DNA from: Paraconexibacter algicola
Lineage (GTDB): Bacteria; Actinomycetota; Thermoleophilia; Solirubrobacterales; Solirubrobacteraceae
Assembly (NCBI RefSeq): GCF_003044185.1
Contig: NZ_PYYB01000001.1
Span: forward strand, 1,692,977-1,756,976
Direction: 5' to 3'
DNA length: 64,000 nt
Shown here: piece after piece, positions 31,606 to 41,430 of the stretch
Layout: the number at the start of each line of letters is the position of its first letter
Numbering within the stretch: position 1 is the stretch's first letter
The notes under the pieces: generated by a model
The model's database searches: none
Told to the model about the DNA's origin: nothing
Seen by the model: only the letters and a program-made list of their open reading frames with translations
Made by a program: the position numbers and the translations under genes

Positions 31606-33900
31606 TCAGGCCTGCGCGAGCGCGTCCTGCAGCAGCTCGTCGTCGATCTCGCCGATCCGCCGCACGCGGTCGAGGACCTCCTCGATCTCGGCGAGGAACG
31701 CCTCGCGGCCGCGGCGCAGCGCCTCGCGGCCGGGGTCGACGAGGTCGCGGTTGGCGGCGAGGTCGAGCGCCGCGCCGTAGAGCTCGCGGGACACGGACTC
31801 GGGGCCGTGGACGAGACCCTGCAGCTGCAGCTGGCGGCCGACGCGCACGCACTCCTGCAGGAACGCGTCGCGCTGCACCGGCTCGCGCGGCTCGCGCTCG
31901 GCCAGCCGTCGCGCCACGACGAGCTGCGCGTCGAAGAACGACCGCAGCGCGCGGTGCGCGGTCAGCGTGCCGGTGCGGCGCAGCATCGCGCGCGCCACCT
32001 CGGTGTCGGCGACGTGGTCGCGCCAGTCTGGGTCGATGAGGTCGAGCTCGCGGTAGAGGTTGTCGCGGAACTGGTCCTTCTCCGGGAAGAAGAACTCGAA
32101 CTTCAGGAGGTCGCGGATCGCCAGCGCGTCCTCGAATGCCGCCTGGATCGGGTCGCCGGCGGGCTGCTCGCGCGCCACCGCCAGCAGCGCCAGCTCGACG
32201 ATCGCCCGGTGCACGAGATGGTGCAGCGCCCCGTTGCGGTAGAAGGCCGCCTCGTGGTGGCGGTCGGGGTCGACCTTCCACACCGGCTCGAGCCCGGCGT
32301 CGTAGCAGCGGACGATCCCGGCCTCGGTCAGGGCGTCGAGCGTCGCGCGCAGCGCGGCGGGTCGGCGCAGCTCGTCGACGGTGCGCAGCGTGTCCGCGCG
32401 CTCGAGGTGGTCGAGCAGCGGCGCGAGCAGGGCCTGCAGCTCGCGCAGCGTCAGCGCCCGGTCGCGCACGCCGAGCATCGCGAAGCCGACGAGCGACGTG
32501 GAGGTCACGGGCGTCGCCCGGTTGATCCCGTCCATGACCGCGAAGCCGACCTTGTGCAGGCGGGCGGCGCCGTCCCCGACCCCGTCCAGGGTCGCCTTCA
32601 GCGACACCGGCTCGCCGAAGCGCACGCGCGCCTTGCCCATGTTCGTGCGCTGCGCGCGGACGTAGTCGACCATCCAGCCCATGCCCTCGCGGCGCTTCTG
32701 CGCACCGGTCTGCTCGGCGGCGGTCGCGCCGATCTCGTGCAGCTGGTCGTAGACGATCGAGGTCGGCACGAGCAGCACGTCGGGGGCGCGGCCCTCCTCG
32801 ACGGCCGCGGTCAGGTAGTGCAGCAGCCCGAGGCGCGGCGGGCGCAGCTTGCCGGTCCGGGTGCGGCCGCCCTCCGGGTACCACTCGAGGTTGAAGCGCT
32901 TGGCGACGAGGTGCCCGAGGTACTCGCGGACCGCGAGCTTGTACACGCGGTCGCTGCCGAAGCTGCGGCGGATGAAGATCACCCCCGCGCGCTTGCCCAG
33001 CGCGCCGATCGGCCCGAAGGACATGTTGTCGCCGCCGAGCAGGTGGTTGCGCGGGAAGTCGTGGTCGTGCATCACCTGGTTGAGGACCAGGGGATCGACG
33101 TAGGAGCGGTGCGAGGGCAGGAAGACGAGCGCCGCGCCGCGGTTGGCCTCGCGCAGGCGCTCGAGCGAGTCGACGTCGACGTCGACGGTCCAGGCGCGCG
33201 AGTGCATCGGGCTCAGCAGCACCCGGTAGAGCTGCTCGCCCAGACGGGACTGGACGGTCGCGAGCTCGGCGAGGCAGCCGGTCAGCTCCTCCATCACCGA
33301 CTCCGGGCTGCGCTCGAGCTCGTGGGCGAGGGCCGTCACCCGCTCGCGCACGACCCCCGAGGCGGTGATCTGCTCGGCGACGAGCCGCGGGACCTTGTAG
33401 CGGTCCCCGATGACCGCGCGCTCGGCCCGCTCGGCGGCGAGCGTCGCCTGCCGCGCGACGAACGCGGCGAGCTCGTCGTCGCTGCCGGCACGGCCCGCCT
33501 CCGCCCGGAAGCGGCGCTGCAGGTCCCGCAGGTGCGCGGGCTCGCCGGCGACGACGCGCGCCCGGTCCGGGTTGCGGCGGGCGGCGATGCCGTGCAGCCG
33601 CCGCAGCGGTCCGCCCGGGTCCGCGAGCAGCAGCAGCTCGCCGATCCGCGGGCGGGCGCCGGGCACGGGCTCCGGCGGCATCCAGGTGACGCGCGCGGGC
33701 ACGAGCAGCGGGTCGCCCGCCTCGCGCAGCAGCCGTGGCAGCGTCGGGCTGGCCTGGTGCACGACCGGGGCGCCCGGGTGCGTCTCGCGCGCCCACGCGG
33801 CGACGCGGTCGCGCTCGGCGTCGGTGCGGGCGTCGGTGAGGACGATCGCGCCCGGACGGCGGGCCGCGCCCGGCCGGTCGGGCAGGGCGACGACGGTCAC
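31606..33900 (-). CDS. PlsB-like glycerol-3-phosphate acyltransferase, copy 1
   Basis: 764 aa from GTG 33900, whose GTGA overlaps the WS/DGAT stop. Acyltransferase block I LPSHRSYVDP with the HX4D pair His264/Asp269, block II GPIGALGKRAGVIFIRRSFG, block III EWYPEGGRTRTGK and block IV VPTSIVYDQL. Residues 1-240 are the extended N-terminal domain seen in PlsB rather than in the short PlsC. It should acylate sn-glycerol-3-phosphate at position 1 using acyl-CoA. A clear paralogue of the gene at 37751-40030. Possibly one copy feeds storage lipid and the other membrane lipid. Confidence 0.88.
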   Translation of the reverse strand: MTVVALPDRPGAARRPGAIVLTDARTDAERDRVAAWARETHPGAPVVHQASPTLPRLLREAGDPLLVPARVTWMPPEPVPGARPRIGELLLLADPGGPLRRLHGIAARRNPDRARVVAGEPAHLRDLQRRFRAEAGRAGSDDELAAFVARQATLAAERAERAVIGDRYKVPRLVAEQITASGVVRERVTALAHELERSPESVMEELTGCLAELATVQSRLGEQLYRVLLSPMHSRAWTVDVDVDSLERLREANRGAALVFLPSHRSYVDPLVLNQVMHDHDFPRNHLLGGDNMSFGPIGALGKRAGVIFIRRSFGSDRVYKLAVREYLGHLVAKRFNLEWYPEGGRTRTGKLRPPRLGLLHYLTAAVEEGRAPDVLLVPTSIVYDQLHEIGATAAEQTGAQKRREGMGWMVDYVRAQRTNMGKARVRFGEPVSLKATLDGVGDGAARLHKVGFAVMDGINRATPVTSTSLVGFAMLGVRDRALTLRELQALLAPLLDHLERADTLRTVDELRRPAALRATLDALTEAGIVRCYDAGLEPVWKVDPDRHHEAAFYRNGALHHLVHRAIVELALLAVAREQPAGDPIQAAFEDALAIRDLLKFEFFFPEKDQFRDNLYRELDLIDPDWRDHVADTEVARAMLRRTGTLTAHRALRSFFDAQLVVARRLAEREPREPVQRDAFLQECVRVGRQLQLQGLVHGPESVSRELYGAALDLAANRDLVDPGREALRRGREAFLAEIEEVLDRVRRIGEIDDELLQDALAQA

Positions 33901-35294
33901 GCGGCGACCGCCATGACCTCGTCGAACCCCTCCCGGAGGCTCTGCACGAACAGCTCCTCGTCGGTGATCGCCGCGGGGTCGAAGTTGATCCCGATGCAGC
34001 AGCCGTCCAGGTGCGACAGCAGCGTGATCATCGCCGCGCAGCCCGGGAGCGGCGCGAACGGGTACGCCTTGAGGATCTTCGCGCCCGCGAGGTAGCGCTC
34101 CTCGCGCAGCCCGGGCACGTTGGAGGCCTGCAGGTCGTTGGCCTTCGTCATGTTCCCGGCGAGCTGGGAGATCAGCGGGGACGGCAGCCGCGACAGCGCC
34201 GGGGCGACGACGCCGACCGCGGCGATCGCGCGCTCCCCCCGGGCGACGCGCATCATCCGCCCGATCTCCTGCATCCGGCGGACCGGGTCGGGCTCGTCGG
34301 CCGGGGCGGCCAGGCGGGCGGCGGCGAACGCGTTGCCGCCCGCCGGGTCGCCCTCGCGGCGCACGGAGATCGGGACCGCGATCGGGATCGCGCCGATCGC
34401 CATCCCGTAGCCCTCGTGGTAGCGGCGGTAGCCGCCCAGCAGCGCGGCGAGGAACGCGTCGTTCAACGACCCGCCGACCGCCTTGGCCGCCGCCCGCAGC
34501 GGCGCGAACGGCACGTCGAGCGTCGCGAACCGCCACGACAGGCTGCGCTCGGCGAGCAGCGGGGAGCCCGACGCGTCCGGGTCGGCGAGGACGCGCTGCA
34601 GGGAGGACGCGTACGCGGCGGCGTCGCGCGCCGCCCGGTCGGGACGCCGCAGCGCGCCGAGCCGGCCGAGGCCGCCGGCGACCGCGCGCGGGACCGCGGT
34701 GGCGTCCTTCACGAGCTGCCGGGCGAGCACGTCGGTGGACGTCGTGCGCTCGGGCGGCAGCGGCGCGGGCTGCGGCTTGGCGGCGTTGTGCTCGCGCGTG
34801 GTCGAGTGCAGCATCCCGAGCAGCTGCACGCCGCCCATGCCGTCGGTGGTCGAGTGGTGCAGCTTCAGCAGGAACGCGCACTGCCCGTCGGGCAGGCCCT
34901 CGATCAGCACCGCCTCCCAGGGGGACCGCGCCTTGTCGAACGGCGTCATGGCGATCTGCTCGGCGACGCGCAACGCGTCCTCCCAGGTGCCGTCCCCGGC
35001 CAGCCGCACGCGCCGCACGTGGTAGTGCAGGTCGAAGTCGCGGTCGACCACCCAGGCGGGCATGCCGAGCCCGAGCGCGGGCTCCACGACGCGCTGGCGG
35101 AACCGCGGGACGAGCCGGGTCGCCCAGTCGCACGCGGCGACGAAGCGGTCCCAGTCCGGGGTCGTGTCCAGCAGCTCCAGCGACACGATCGTGGAGCGCA
35201 GCCGCGGGTCGCCCTCGGCGCGCCACATCAGCGCCTCGAGCGCGTTCATCTCCCGGGCCTGGCCCCAGGTCTGGTCGTCGGTGCTCACCATCAC
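33897..35294 (-). CDS. Wax ester synthase/diacylglycerol acyltransferase (WS/DGAT)
   Basis: 465 aa from GTG 35294, whose GTGA overlaps the GpsA stop. The active-site motif HHxxxDG is seen as [11 protein letters not shown] (His146-147, Asp151). The C-terminal domain has [31 protein letters not shown] and [13 protein letters not shown], family hallmarks. It transfers an acyl group from acyl-CoA to diacylglycerol or a fatty alcohol. Between GpsA and PlsB it is set up for triacylglycerol storage, similar to the mycobacterial Rv2482c-Rv2485c region. Confidence 0.93.
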   Translation of the reverse strand: MMVSTDDQTWGQAREMNALEALMWRAEGDPRLRSTIVSLELLDTTPDWDRFVAACDWATRLVPRFRQRVVEPALGLGMPAWVVDRDFDLHYHVRRVRLAGDGTWEDALRVAEQIAMTPFDKARSPWEAVLIEGLPDGQCAFLLKLHHSTTDGMGGVQLLGMLHSTTREHNAAKPQPAPLPPERTTSTDVLARQLVKDATAVPRAVAGGLGRLGALRRPDRAARDAAAYASSLQRVLADPDASGSPLLAERSLSWRFATLDVPFAPLRAAAKAVGGSLNDAFLAALLGGYRRYHEGYGMAIGAIPIAVPISVRREGDPAGGNAFAAARLAAPADEPDPVRRMQEIGRMMRVARGERAIAAVGVVAPALSRLPSPLISQLAGNMTKANDLQASNVPGLREERYLAGAKILKAYPFAPLPGCAAMITLLSHLDGCCIGINFDPAAITDEELFVQSLREGFDEVMAVAA

Positions 35295-36301
35295 GCCACC
35301 TCGTGGTACTCGTGCTCGGCCGCGGCGCGCCGCAGGCCCCGGTAGGCCTCGCGCGGGTGGCGGCCGTCGTTGACGACGGCGTCCACCTCCTCCGCGATCG
35401 GCATGCGCACGTCGTGCTCGCGGGCCAGCTCGACCACCGTGCGCGCGGTCTTCACCCCTTCGGCGACCTGGCCCATCTCCGCCGTGATCTCCTCGAGCGT
35501 CTTGTCACGGGCCAGCGCCTCGCCGACGCGCCGGTTGCGCGACAGCGGGCTCATGCAGGTCGCCATCAGGTCGCCGAGCCCGGTGAGGCCGGCGAACGTC
35601 CGCTCCTGCGCGCCCATCGCGACACCGAGCCGGGTGATCTCGCTGAGGCCCCGGGTGAGGACCATCGCCCGCGTGTTGTCGCCGACGCCGAGGCCCTCGG
35701 CCATGCCGGCGGCGATCGCGATGATGTTCTTCAGCACGCCGCCGAGCTCGCTGCCGAGCAGGTCCTCGTTGCGGTACACGCGGAACAGGTGGGCGGCGAA
35801 CAGCGGCTGCAGCGCGCACGCGGTCGCCGCGTCGGGGAGCGCGACGACGGCCGCGGCGGCCTTGCCGTCGAGGACCTCACGGGCGAGGTTCGGGCCGGCG
35901 AGCAGCCCGACCGGGTGGCCCGGGAGCGTCTCGCCGATGATCTGCGTCGGGCGCAGCCGCGTCCCGGCCTCCAGGCCCTTGGCGAGCGACAGCACCGGCA
36001 CCCACGGGCGGACGTGTGGGGCCGCCTCGGCGAGCACGTCGCGGATGCTGTGCGACGGGGTGCCGACGACGAGCACGTCGGCGTGCTCGGCGGCCTCGCG
36101 CAGGTCGCTCGTCGCGCGCAGCGACGGGGTCAGCGCCCGGTCCTCGAGGTAGCGGGAGTTCGTGTGCTGCTCGTTGATCTCGCGGGCCGTGTCGGCGCTG
36201 CGCGCCCACAGCAGCGTCGGCGTGTTGCCCGCCGCCAGCGACGCGACGGTCGTGCCCCACGAGCCGCCGCCCAGGACGGTCACCTGCACCGGCCGGCTCA
36301 T
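35291..36301 (-). CDS. gpsA: NAD(P)-dependent glycerol-3-phosphate dehydrogenase
   Basis: 336 aa from ATG 36301, overlapping the HAD-PlsC stop (ATGA). Rossmann motif [10 protein letters not shown] at 9-18, [18 protein letters not shown], and the catalytic lysine in [19 protein letters not shown]. Also [12 protein letters not shown] and [11 protein letters not shown]. Reduces dihydroxyacetone phosphate to sn-glycerol-3-phosphate, the acceptor for both PlsB-like enzymes around it. Length is normal for GpsA. Confidence 0.95.
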   Translation of the reverse strand: MSRPVQVTVLGGGSWGTTVASLAAGNTPTLLWARSADTAREINEQHTNSRYLEDRALTPSLRATSDLREAAEHADVLVVGTPSHSIRDVLAEAAPHVRPWVPVLSLAKGLEAGTRLRPTQIIGETLPGHPVGLLAGPNLAREVLDGKAAAAVVALPDAATACALQPLFAAHLFRVYRNEDLLGSELGGVLKNIIAIAAGMAEGLGVGDNTRAMVLTRGLSEITRLGVAMGAQERTFAGLTGLGDLMATCMSPLSRNRRVGEALARDKTLEEITAEMGQVAEGVKTARTVVELAREHDVRMPIAEEVDAVVNDGRHPREAYRGLRRAAAEHEYHEVA

Positions 36302-37767
36302 CGGTCCAGCTCCAGCAGGCCGTTGCGCGGCCAGTCCTCGAGCGTCTCGACGAACATGCCGCGCACCTCCTCGACGTGGTCGTCGATCGTCTCGACCGCC
36401 CAGGTGGACGTGTCGACCGGGGGCAGGACCACGATCTCCACGGTGCCGGGGCGCAGCATCTGCGCGCCGCGCCACATCACCTCGCCGGCGTTGCGGATGA
36501 CGATCGGCACCATCGGCACCTCGGCCTGCATGGCGATGTGGAACGGGCCCTTCTTGAAGCGGCCCAGCCGCGGGGTCGCCGAGCGCGTCCCCTCGGGCGC
36601 GATGACGAGCGAGACGCCCTCCTCGCGGACCTTGTCGACCGCCGGCTGCATCGCGGCCTTCGCCTGCTCGGTGTTGCCACGCTCGACGAACGCGACGCCG
36701 GCGAGCTGGAACAGCTGCCCGAAGCCGGGGACGTTCTTCGCCTCCTTCTTCGCGACGCCGGTGAAGCCGCCGCGCAGGAGCTTCATCACGAGGATCGGGT
36801 CGAGCTTGCTCTGGTGGTTGAAGACGAACACGCACGGCCGCGCGCTCCACAGGTGCTCGTGGCCGCGCACGACGTCGACGTCGATCCCGGCGATCGACAG
36901 GCCCAGGTCGGACCCGACCCCGCCGGTGATGTCGAGCAGCGTGTCGCGCTTGCGGTTCAAGGCCGCGAGGCCGAGGCCGGCGCCGAACGCGGTCGCGAAC
37001 GCGCCGTAGAACCCGGCGGTGCGGACGAGCTCGCCGACGCTCGGCAGCGTGCCGCCCCGCGGGACGCAGTCGAGGATCGGCCAGCCCTCGAGCTCCGCGT
37101 GCGCGCGCAGCACCTTGTGGGGGGAGACGGCGACCGGGTTCCCGCAGGTCTGCAGGAACTCGATGTCCTCGCCGCCGTTGGAGTACGCGAACGACGCGTC
37201 GAGGTCGAGGTCCTCCTGCGCGGCGAGCTCGCGGACCGCGCGCGCCTTGCCGTCCGCCCACAGCGGCGGCCCGGAGGTGCGGCCGGTGATGATCCCGTCG
37301 ACGACCTCGACCGGCGTGCAGAGCACGTGGTCGACGTCGAGCTCGCGGGCCATCGGGTCGACCTGGAAGCGCGTGGCGCTCGACGCGAGCGCGAGCGTGT
37401 GGCCCTTGGCCTTGTGGGCGCGGACGATCTCCCAGACCTCCGTGTGCAGCCGGCCGGCGATCTCGTGCTTGAACAGGCGGTCGCCGAGCGCCTCGATCTC
37501 CGGTAGCGGCCGGCCCTTCCAGGCGCCGAGCGACAGCTCCAGGAACGCGGCGAACTCCTCCGCGGACTCGATCCCCTGCGCGCTCATCAGCGCGGTCCGC
37601 GCGAGCTCGATCGGGCCGAGGTCGCCGGTGAGGATGCGGTGCTTGTAGAACGTCTGGGCGCTGTAGCCGGTGATGACGGTGCCGTCGTAGTCGAAGAACG
37701 CACCGACCTGCGGCCCGTCCGGCGCCGCGGCGATCGCGGCCAGGCGGCGCTCAAGCGGCGTCGTCAT
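36298..37767 (-). CDS. HAD phosphatase-PlsC (1-acylglycerol-3-phosphate acyltransferase) fusion
   Basis: 489 aa. N-terminal HAD-IB phosphatase at about 20-235: nucleophile motif FFDYDGT (Asp26/Asp28), [11 protein letters not shown] and [11 protein letters not shown]. Hydrophobic segment [16 protein letters not shown] near 275. The C-terminal PlsC domain has FNHQSKLDP (HX4D), a GVAFVERGN block and APEGTRS. The same order is known in mycobacterial PlsC (Rv2483c). The acyltransferase should make phosphatidic acid. The phosphatase domain could dephosphorylate it to diacylglycerol, though its substrate is unproven. Overlaps the PlsB copy-2 stop by 17 bp. Confidence 0.9.
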   Translation of the reverse strand: MTTPLERRLAAIAAAPDGPQVGAFFDYDGTVITGYSAQTFYKHRILTGDLGPIELARTALMSAQGIESAEEFAAFLELSLGAWKGRPLPEIEALGDRLFKHEIAGRLHTEVWEIVRAHKAKGHTLALASSATRFQVDPMARELDVDHVLCTPVEVVDGIITGRTSGPPLWADGKARAVRELAAQEDLDLDASFAYSNGGEDIEFLQTCGNPVAVSPHKVLRAHAELEGWPILDCVPRGGTLPSVGELVRTAGFYGAFATAFGAGLGLAALNRKRDTLLDITGGVGSDLGLSIAGIDVDVVRGHEHLWSARPCVFVFNHQSKLDPILVMKLLRGGFTGVAKKEAKNVPGFGQLFQLAGVAFVERGNTEQAKAAMQPAVDKVREEGVSLVIAPEGTRSATPRLGRFKKGPFHIAMQAEVPMVPIVIRNAGEVMWRGAQMLRPGTVEIVVLPPVDTSTWAVETIDDHVEEVRGMFVETLEDWPRNGLLELDR

Positions 37768-40030
37768 CGAGCACCCCCTCCAGCAGGGCGGAGTCGAGCT
37801 GACCGATCCGGGCGAGCCGGTCGACGACGTCGCGGACCTCGTCGCGCCACGCCTCGCGGGCGACGCGGACCTCGTCGCGGCCCGGGTCGACGAGGTCGCG
37901 GTTGGCGGCGAGCTGCAACGCGGAGGCGAACAGCTCCTGGGAGACGGACTCGGCACCGTGCAGGCGACCCTGCAGCAGCATCTGGCGTCCGACGCCCAGG
38001 CAGGTGTCCAGGAACGCGGCGCGGTCGAAGCCCTCGCGCGGGTCGCGCGCGGCGAGCTGATCGGCGACGACGAGCTGCGCGTCGACGAACGAGCGCAGCG
38101 CCCGGTCGGCGACGAGCGTGCGGCGACCGGCGAGCAGCCGGGCGGCCGGGACCCGCTCCCAGTCCGGGTCCATGTGGGCCATCTCGGCGCGCAGCTCCTG
38201 CAGAAACCGCTCCTTCGGCCCGAAGAAGAACTCGAACTTCAGGAGGTCGCGGAGCGCGAGCGCGTCCTGCGTGGCGGCCGCGATCGGGTCCTGCGGCGGC
38301 GGGTCGGCGCTGGCGGCGCGCAGCAGCGCGAGCTCCGCGATCGCCCGGACGACGAAGTGGTGCAGCGCCCCGTTGCGGTAGAAGGCCGCGACGTGGTGGT
38401 GGCCGGGGGCGATCTGCCACACGGGCTCGGTGCCGCCGTCGAAGCACTGGGCGACCCCGGCCTCGCAGAGCGCGTCGAGCACGCGGCGGACCGCGGCGGG
38501 CCGGCGCAGCTCCCCGACCTGGCCGGGGATCTCGCGGGCCTCGACGTGCTCGAGCAGCGGCGTGATGACGCGCCGGACCTGCTCGAGCGTCAGCGCCCGG
38601 TCGCGGACGCCGAGCAGCGCGAGCGTCACGAACGACGTCGACGCCAGCGGCGTGGTGCGGTTGATCCCGTCGCAGATGCGGAACGCGACCTTCTCGAGGC
38701 GGGCGCGGCCCTCGCCGGCCTCCGCGAGCGCGTCGCGCAGCGAGAACGGCTCGCCGAAGCGCACCTGCGCCCGCCCGACGTTCGTGCGCTGGGCGCGGAT
38801 GTAGTTCGCCAGCCAGCCCAGGCCCTCGCCCTTCTTCGTCGCGCCGCCCTGCTCGGCGGCCATCGCCCCGACCTCCTGGAGCTGGTCGTAGACCATCGAG
38901 GTCGGCACGAGGATGACGTCCTCGACGCGCTCGTCCTGCAGCGTCTGCGCGAGATAGTGCAGGAGCCCGTACTTCGGGGGGCGGAGCTTGCCGGTGCGCG
39001 TGCGGCCGCCCTCGAGGTACCACTCGACGTTGAAGCGCTTGGCGGCGAGGTGCGCGAGGTACTCGCGGACGGCGAGCTTGTAGACGGGGTCGTCGCCGAA
39101 CGTGCGCCGGATGAAGATCAGGCCGGCGCGCTTGCCCAGCGGCCCGATCGGCCAGAACGACAGGTTCGCGCCGCCGAGGACGTGGTTGCGCGGGAAGTCG
39201 TGGTCGTGCAGGACCTGGGCGAGGACCAGCGGGTCCGCGTAGGAGCGGTGGCTGGGGAGGAACACGAGCGCGTGGCGGCGGTTGAGCTCGCGCAGCCGCT
39301 CGAGGCTCTGCACGTCGACGTCGACGTCCCACGCGTTGGCGTGCAGCGGCCGCATCACGAGCCGCCACGCGTCGATCGCCAGGCGGCTCTGGACGGCGGC
39401 GACCTCCTGGAGGCAGTCGGTCGCCTCGGCGAGCACCTCCTCGTAGGGACGGTCGAGCCTCGTGGCGAGCTCGGCGACCTTCTCGCGGAAGACCTTCGAC
39501 GCGGTGATCTGCTCGGCGACGAGCCGCGGGACCTTGTAGCGGTCCCCGATGATCGCGCGCTCGGCCCGCTCGCAGGCGAGGTGTCCCTGCCGGGCGACGA
39601 ACGCCCCGAGCGCCTCGCCGCCGCCCCCGGGCCGGCCGGCCTCCGCGCGGAAGCGGCGGCGAAGGTCCATCGCGTGCGCGGGCTCCCCGGCGGTCACGGT
39701 GACGCGGTCGGGCTCGCGCCGCGCGATCCGCGCCTGCAGCCGCGACCAGGGACGGTGCGGGTTGGTCAGGGCGAGCAGGTCGGCGGGCCGGACGCTGCGG
39801 TCGCCGTCGCGCTCGCGCGGCAGCCAGGTGACCCGCACGGGCAGGACCAGCGGGTCGTCCCCGCGCTCCAGCCGGCGGCCGAGCCCGGGGTCGTCGTGGT
39901 CGAGCTGCTCGGCCCCGGGATGGTGCTCGCCCGCCCAGGCGGCGATGAGCTCCCGCTCCGTCGGGGTCCGCGCGTCCACCAGCAGGACGACGGGATCGGT
40001 GATCGATCGACGCTCGGTGACGGTGGCCAT
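37751..40030 (-). CDS. PlsB-like glycerol-3-phosphate acyltransferase, copy 2
   Basis: 759 aa from ATG 40030 (AGG-containing leader). Same ordered blocks as copy 1: LPSHRSYADP near 262 (HX4D), GPLGKRAGLIFIRRTFG, EWYLEGGRTRTGK, VPTSMVYDQLQ. Long stretches are nearly identical to copy 1 (IGDRYKVPRLVAEQITAS; AAFYRNGALHH; LKFEFFF), so the two are operon-internal duplicates. First gene of the lipid operon, 97 bp after the PucR-type gene, with an 11-bp inverted repeat between. Confidence 0.88.
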   Translation of the reverse strand: MATVTERRSITDPVVLLVDARTPTERELIAAWAGEHHPGAEQLDHDDPGLGRRLERGDDPLVLPVRVTWLPRERDGDRSVRPADLLALTNPHRPWSRLQARIARREPDRVTVTAGEPAHAMDLRRRFRAEAGRPGGGGEALGAFVARQGHLACERAERAIIGDRYKVPRLVAEQITASKVFREKVAELATRLDRPYEEVLAEATDCLQEVAAVQSRLAIDAWRLVMRPLHANAWDVDVDVQSLERLRELNRRHALVFLPSHRSYADPLVLAQVLHDHDFPRNHVLGGANLSFWPIGPLGKRAGLIFIRRTFGDDPVYKLAVREYLAHLAAKRFNVEWYLEGGRTRTGKLRPPKYGLLHYLAQTLQDERVEDVILVPTSMVYDQLQEVGAMAAEQGGATKKGEGLGWLANYIRAQRTNVGRAQVRFGEPFSLRDALAEAGEGRARLEKVAFRICDGINRTTPLASTSFVTLALLGVRDRALTLEQVRRVITPLLEHVEAREIPGQVGELRRPAAVRRVLDALCEAGVAQCFDGGTEPVWQIAPGHHHVAAFYRNGALHHFVVRAIAELALLRAASADPPPQDPIAAATQDALALRDLLKFEFFFGPKERFLQELRAEMAHMDPDWERVPAARLLAGRRTLVADRALRSFVDAQLVVADQLAARDPREGFDRAAFLDTCLGVGRQMLLQGRLHGAESVSQELFASALQLAANRDLVDPGRDEVRVAREAWRDEVRDVVDRLARIGQLDSALLEGVLDDDAA

Positions 40031-40096
40031 GCACGGAGCCTCCCCGACGCGCCGGGGTGCAGGCATCGTCCGCGGGCGACGAACCCACCGGGTGAC

Positions 40097-40119
40097 GGGC
40101 TGTGCGCGGCGCACAACCC
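40097..40119. promoter_or_regulatory. Palindrome upstream of the lipid operon
   Basis: GGGCTGTGCGC-G-GCGCACAACCC: 11-bp arms with one mismatch around a central G. It lies between the PucR-type stop (40128) and the PlsB copy-2 start (40030), 67 bp upstream of the latter. Likely operator; it could also fold as a terminator of the PucR gene. Confidence 0.5.
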
Positions 40120-40127
40120 GCGCAGGC

Positions 40128-41336
40128 TCAGTCGCCGCGGCGGCGCTCGAACAGCAGGCTCGCGACGTGCAGGGCGATGACGTCGTCGAGGCTGCGCAGG
40201 TCCAGGCCGGTGCGCTCGCTGATGCGCCCGAGCCGGTAGCGGGCCGTGTTGACGTGCACGTGCAGGCGGCGCGCGGCGACCTTGACGTTCAGGTCGCTCG
40301 CGACGTAGCTGGCGAACGTGTGCAGCAGCTGGCCGCCGTCGGCGGCGTCCTCCTCGAGGAAGCGGCGCAGCGGCTCGGGGACGAGCGTCCACGTCGTGTC
40401 CCCGGCGCGCAGCGCCATCCAGTCCAGCGGGGCGAGCGTGGGGAGGGCGAGGACGCCGCCACCAGTCGGCACGCGGGCCCGGGCGCGGCGGGCGTCGGCG
40501 ATCGCGTCGCGGGCCCCGTCGGGCAGCGCGTGCCGGGCGCTGACCCCGAGCGCGAGCCGCACGGGCCCGTCGGCGAGTCGCCGCCAGGTGCGCTCGAGCG
40601 CGGCGACGACGTCGTCGAGCTCCTCGGCGACGACGGGACGGACGATCACGATCTCGTCGTCGACGAGGCCGGCGAGCGGCAGCATCACGGGCTTGCCCGC
40701 GCGCGCGAGCGCGCCGACCGCGCTGGTCAGGGTGCGCCCGGCGGTCGCGGTCGTCACCGCGCGGGCGCTGACCGCGACGACCGACGCGCCGGGCACGAGG
40801 CCGAGGTCGCGCGCGAGGTCGCCGAGCCCGTGCAGCTCGGGATCGCCGCCCTCCAGCAGCGTGTCGAGCAGCGCCCGGCGCCGTTCGGTGCCGCCGCTGC
40901 GCGTGACCTCGCGGGCCTCGACCCAGGCCTGCGCGGCGAGCGCGCCCGCGACGTCCATGAGCTCCAGCAGCCGCGCCCCGACGAGGACGACGGCGGCCGG
41001 GTCCCCGGTCTCCCCGGCGATCGCGGCGACGCGCTCGTAGATCGTGCGCTGCGCGATCCGCAGGCCGCGCGTCGTCTGCTCGATCCAGTCGCCGCGTGCG
41101 GCGCGCGCCTCGATCGCCGGGCGCAGCACGGCGACGTCCTCGACGTCCAGCGGCCGGTCGTGGTCCAGGGCGTCGGCGAGCGTGTCGACGAGCGCCCCGA
41201 CCTCCTCGCCCAGCCGCGCGACGGCGTCGTCGTCGAGCTCGGCGAACGCGGGGACCTCGACGCGCCGCTCGAGCAGCACCGCGACGAGGTCGTCGCGCTC
41301 GGCGCGGAGCGCGCGGGCGATGCGACTGGTGGGCAC
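40128..41336 (-). CDS. PucR-family transcriptional regulator
   Basis: 402 aa from GTG 41336 (MPTSRIARALRAERDDLV); an ORF runs further upstream but crosses the divergent promoter. N-terminal helical region, a GGDEF-like/PucR middle domain at about 210-320, and a C-terminal HTH_30 at about 335-400 (SDLNVKVAARRLHVHVNTAR, then RLGRISERTGLDL). It precedes the neutral-lipid operon in the same orientation and is divergent to an FMO. It may therefore control the lipid operon, the FMO or both. Effector unknown. Confidence 0.85.
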   Translation of the reverse strand: MPTSRIARALRAERDDLVAVLLERRVEVPAFAELDDDAVARLGEEVGALVDTLADALDHDRPLDVEDVAVLRPAIEARAARGDWIEQTTRGLRIAQRTIYERVAAIAGETGDPAAVVLVGARLLELMDVAGALAAQAWVEAREVTRSGGTERRRALLDTLLEGGDPELHGLGDLARDLGLVPGASVVAVSARAVTTATAGRTLTSAVGALARAGKPVMLPLAGLVDDEIVIVRPVVAEELDDVVAALERTWRRLADGPVRLALGVSARHALPDGARDAIADARRARARVPTGGGVLALPTLAPLDWMALRAGDTTWTLVPEPLRRFLEEDAADGGQLLHTFASYVASDLNVKVAARRLHVHVNTARYRLGRISERTGLDLRSLDDVIALHVASLLFERRRGD

Positions 41337-41417
41337 GTCGGGCCGGTCGGTGCGGGTGCTCGGGGCGATCGGGCGAGCGTACCGTCGCGACGCGGCTCGC
41401 AGGGAGGGTCCCGCGGA

Positions 41418-41423
41418 TAGGCT
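41418..41423 (+). promoter_or_regulatory. -10 box of the FMO gene
   Basis: TAGGCT seven bases before GTG 41431. The same hexamer at the same distance serves the genes at 52086 and 59720. Confidence 0.5.
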
Positions 41424-41430
41424 CTGCGCC

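Noticed and set aside
40097..40119. Reading the palindrome as a rho-independent terminator of the PucR gene
   Set aside because: A one-base centre makes a poor RNA loop and there is no T-run; an operator is more likely, though not excluded.
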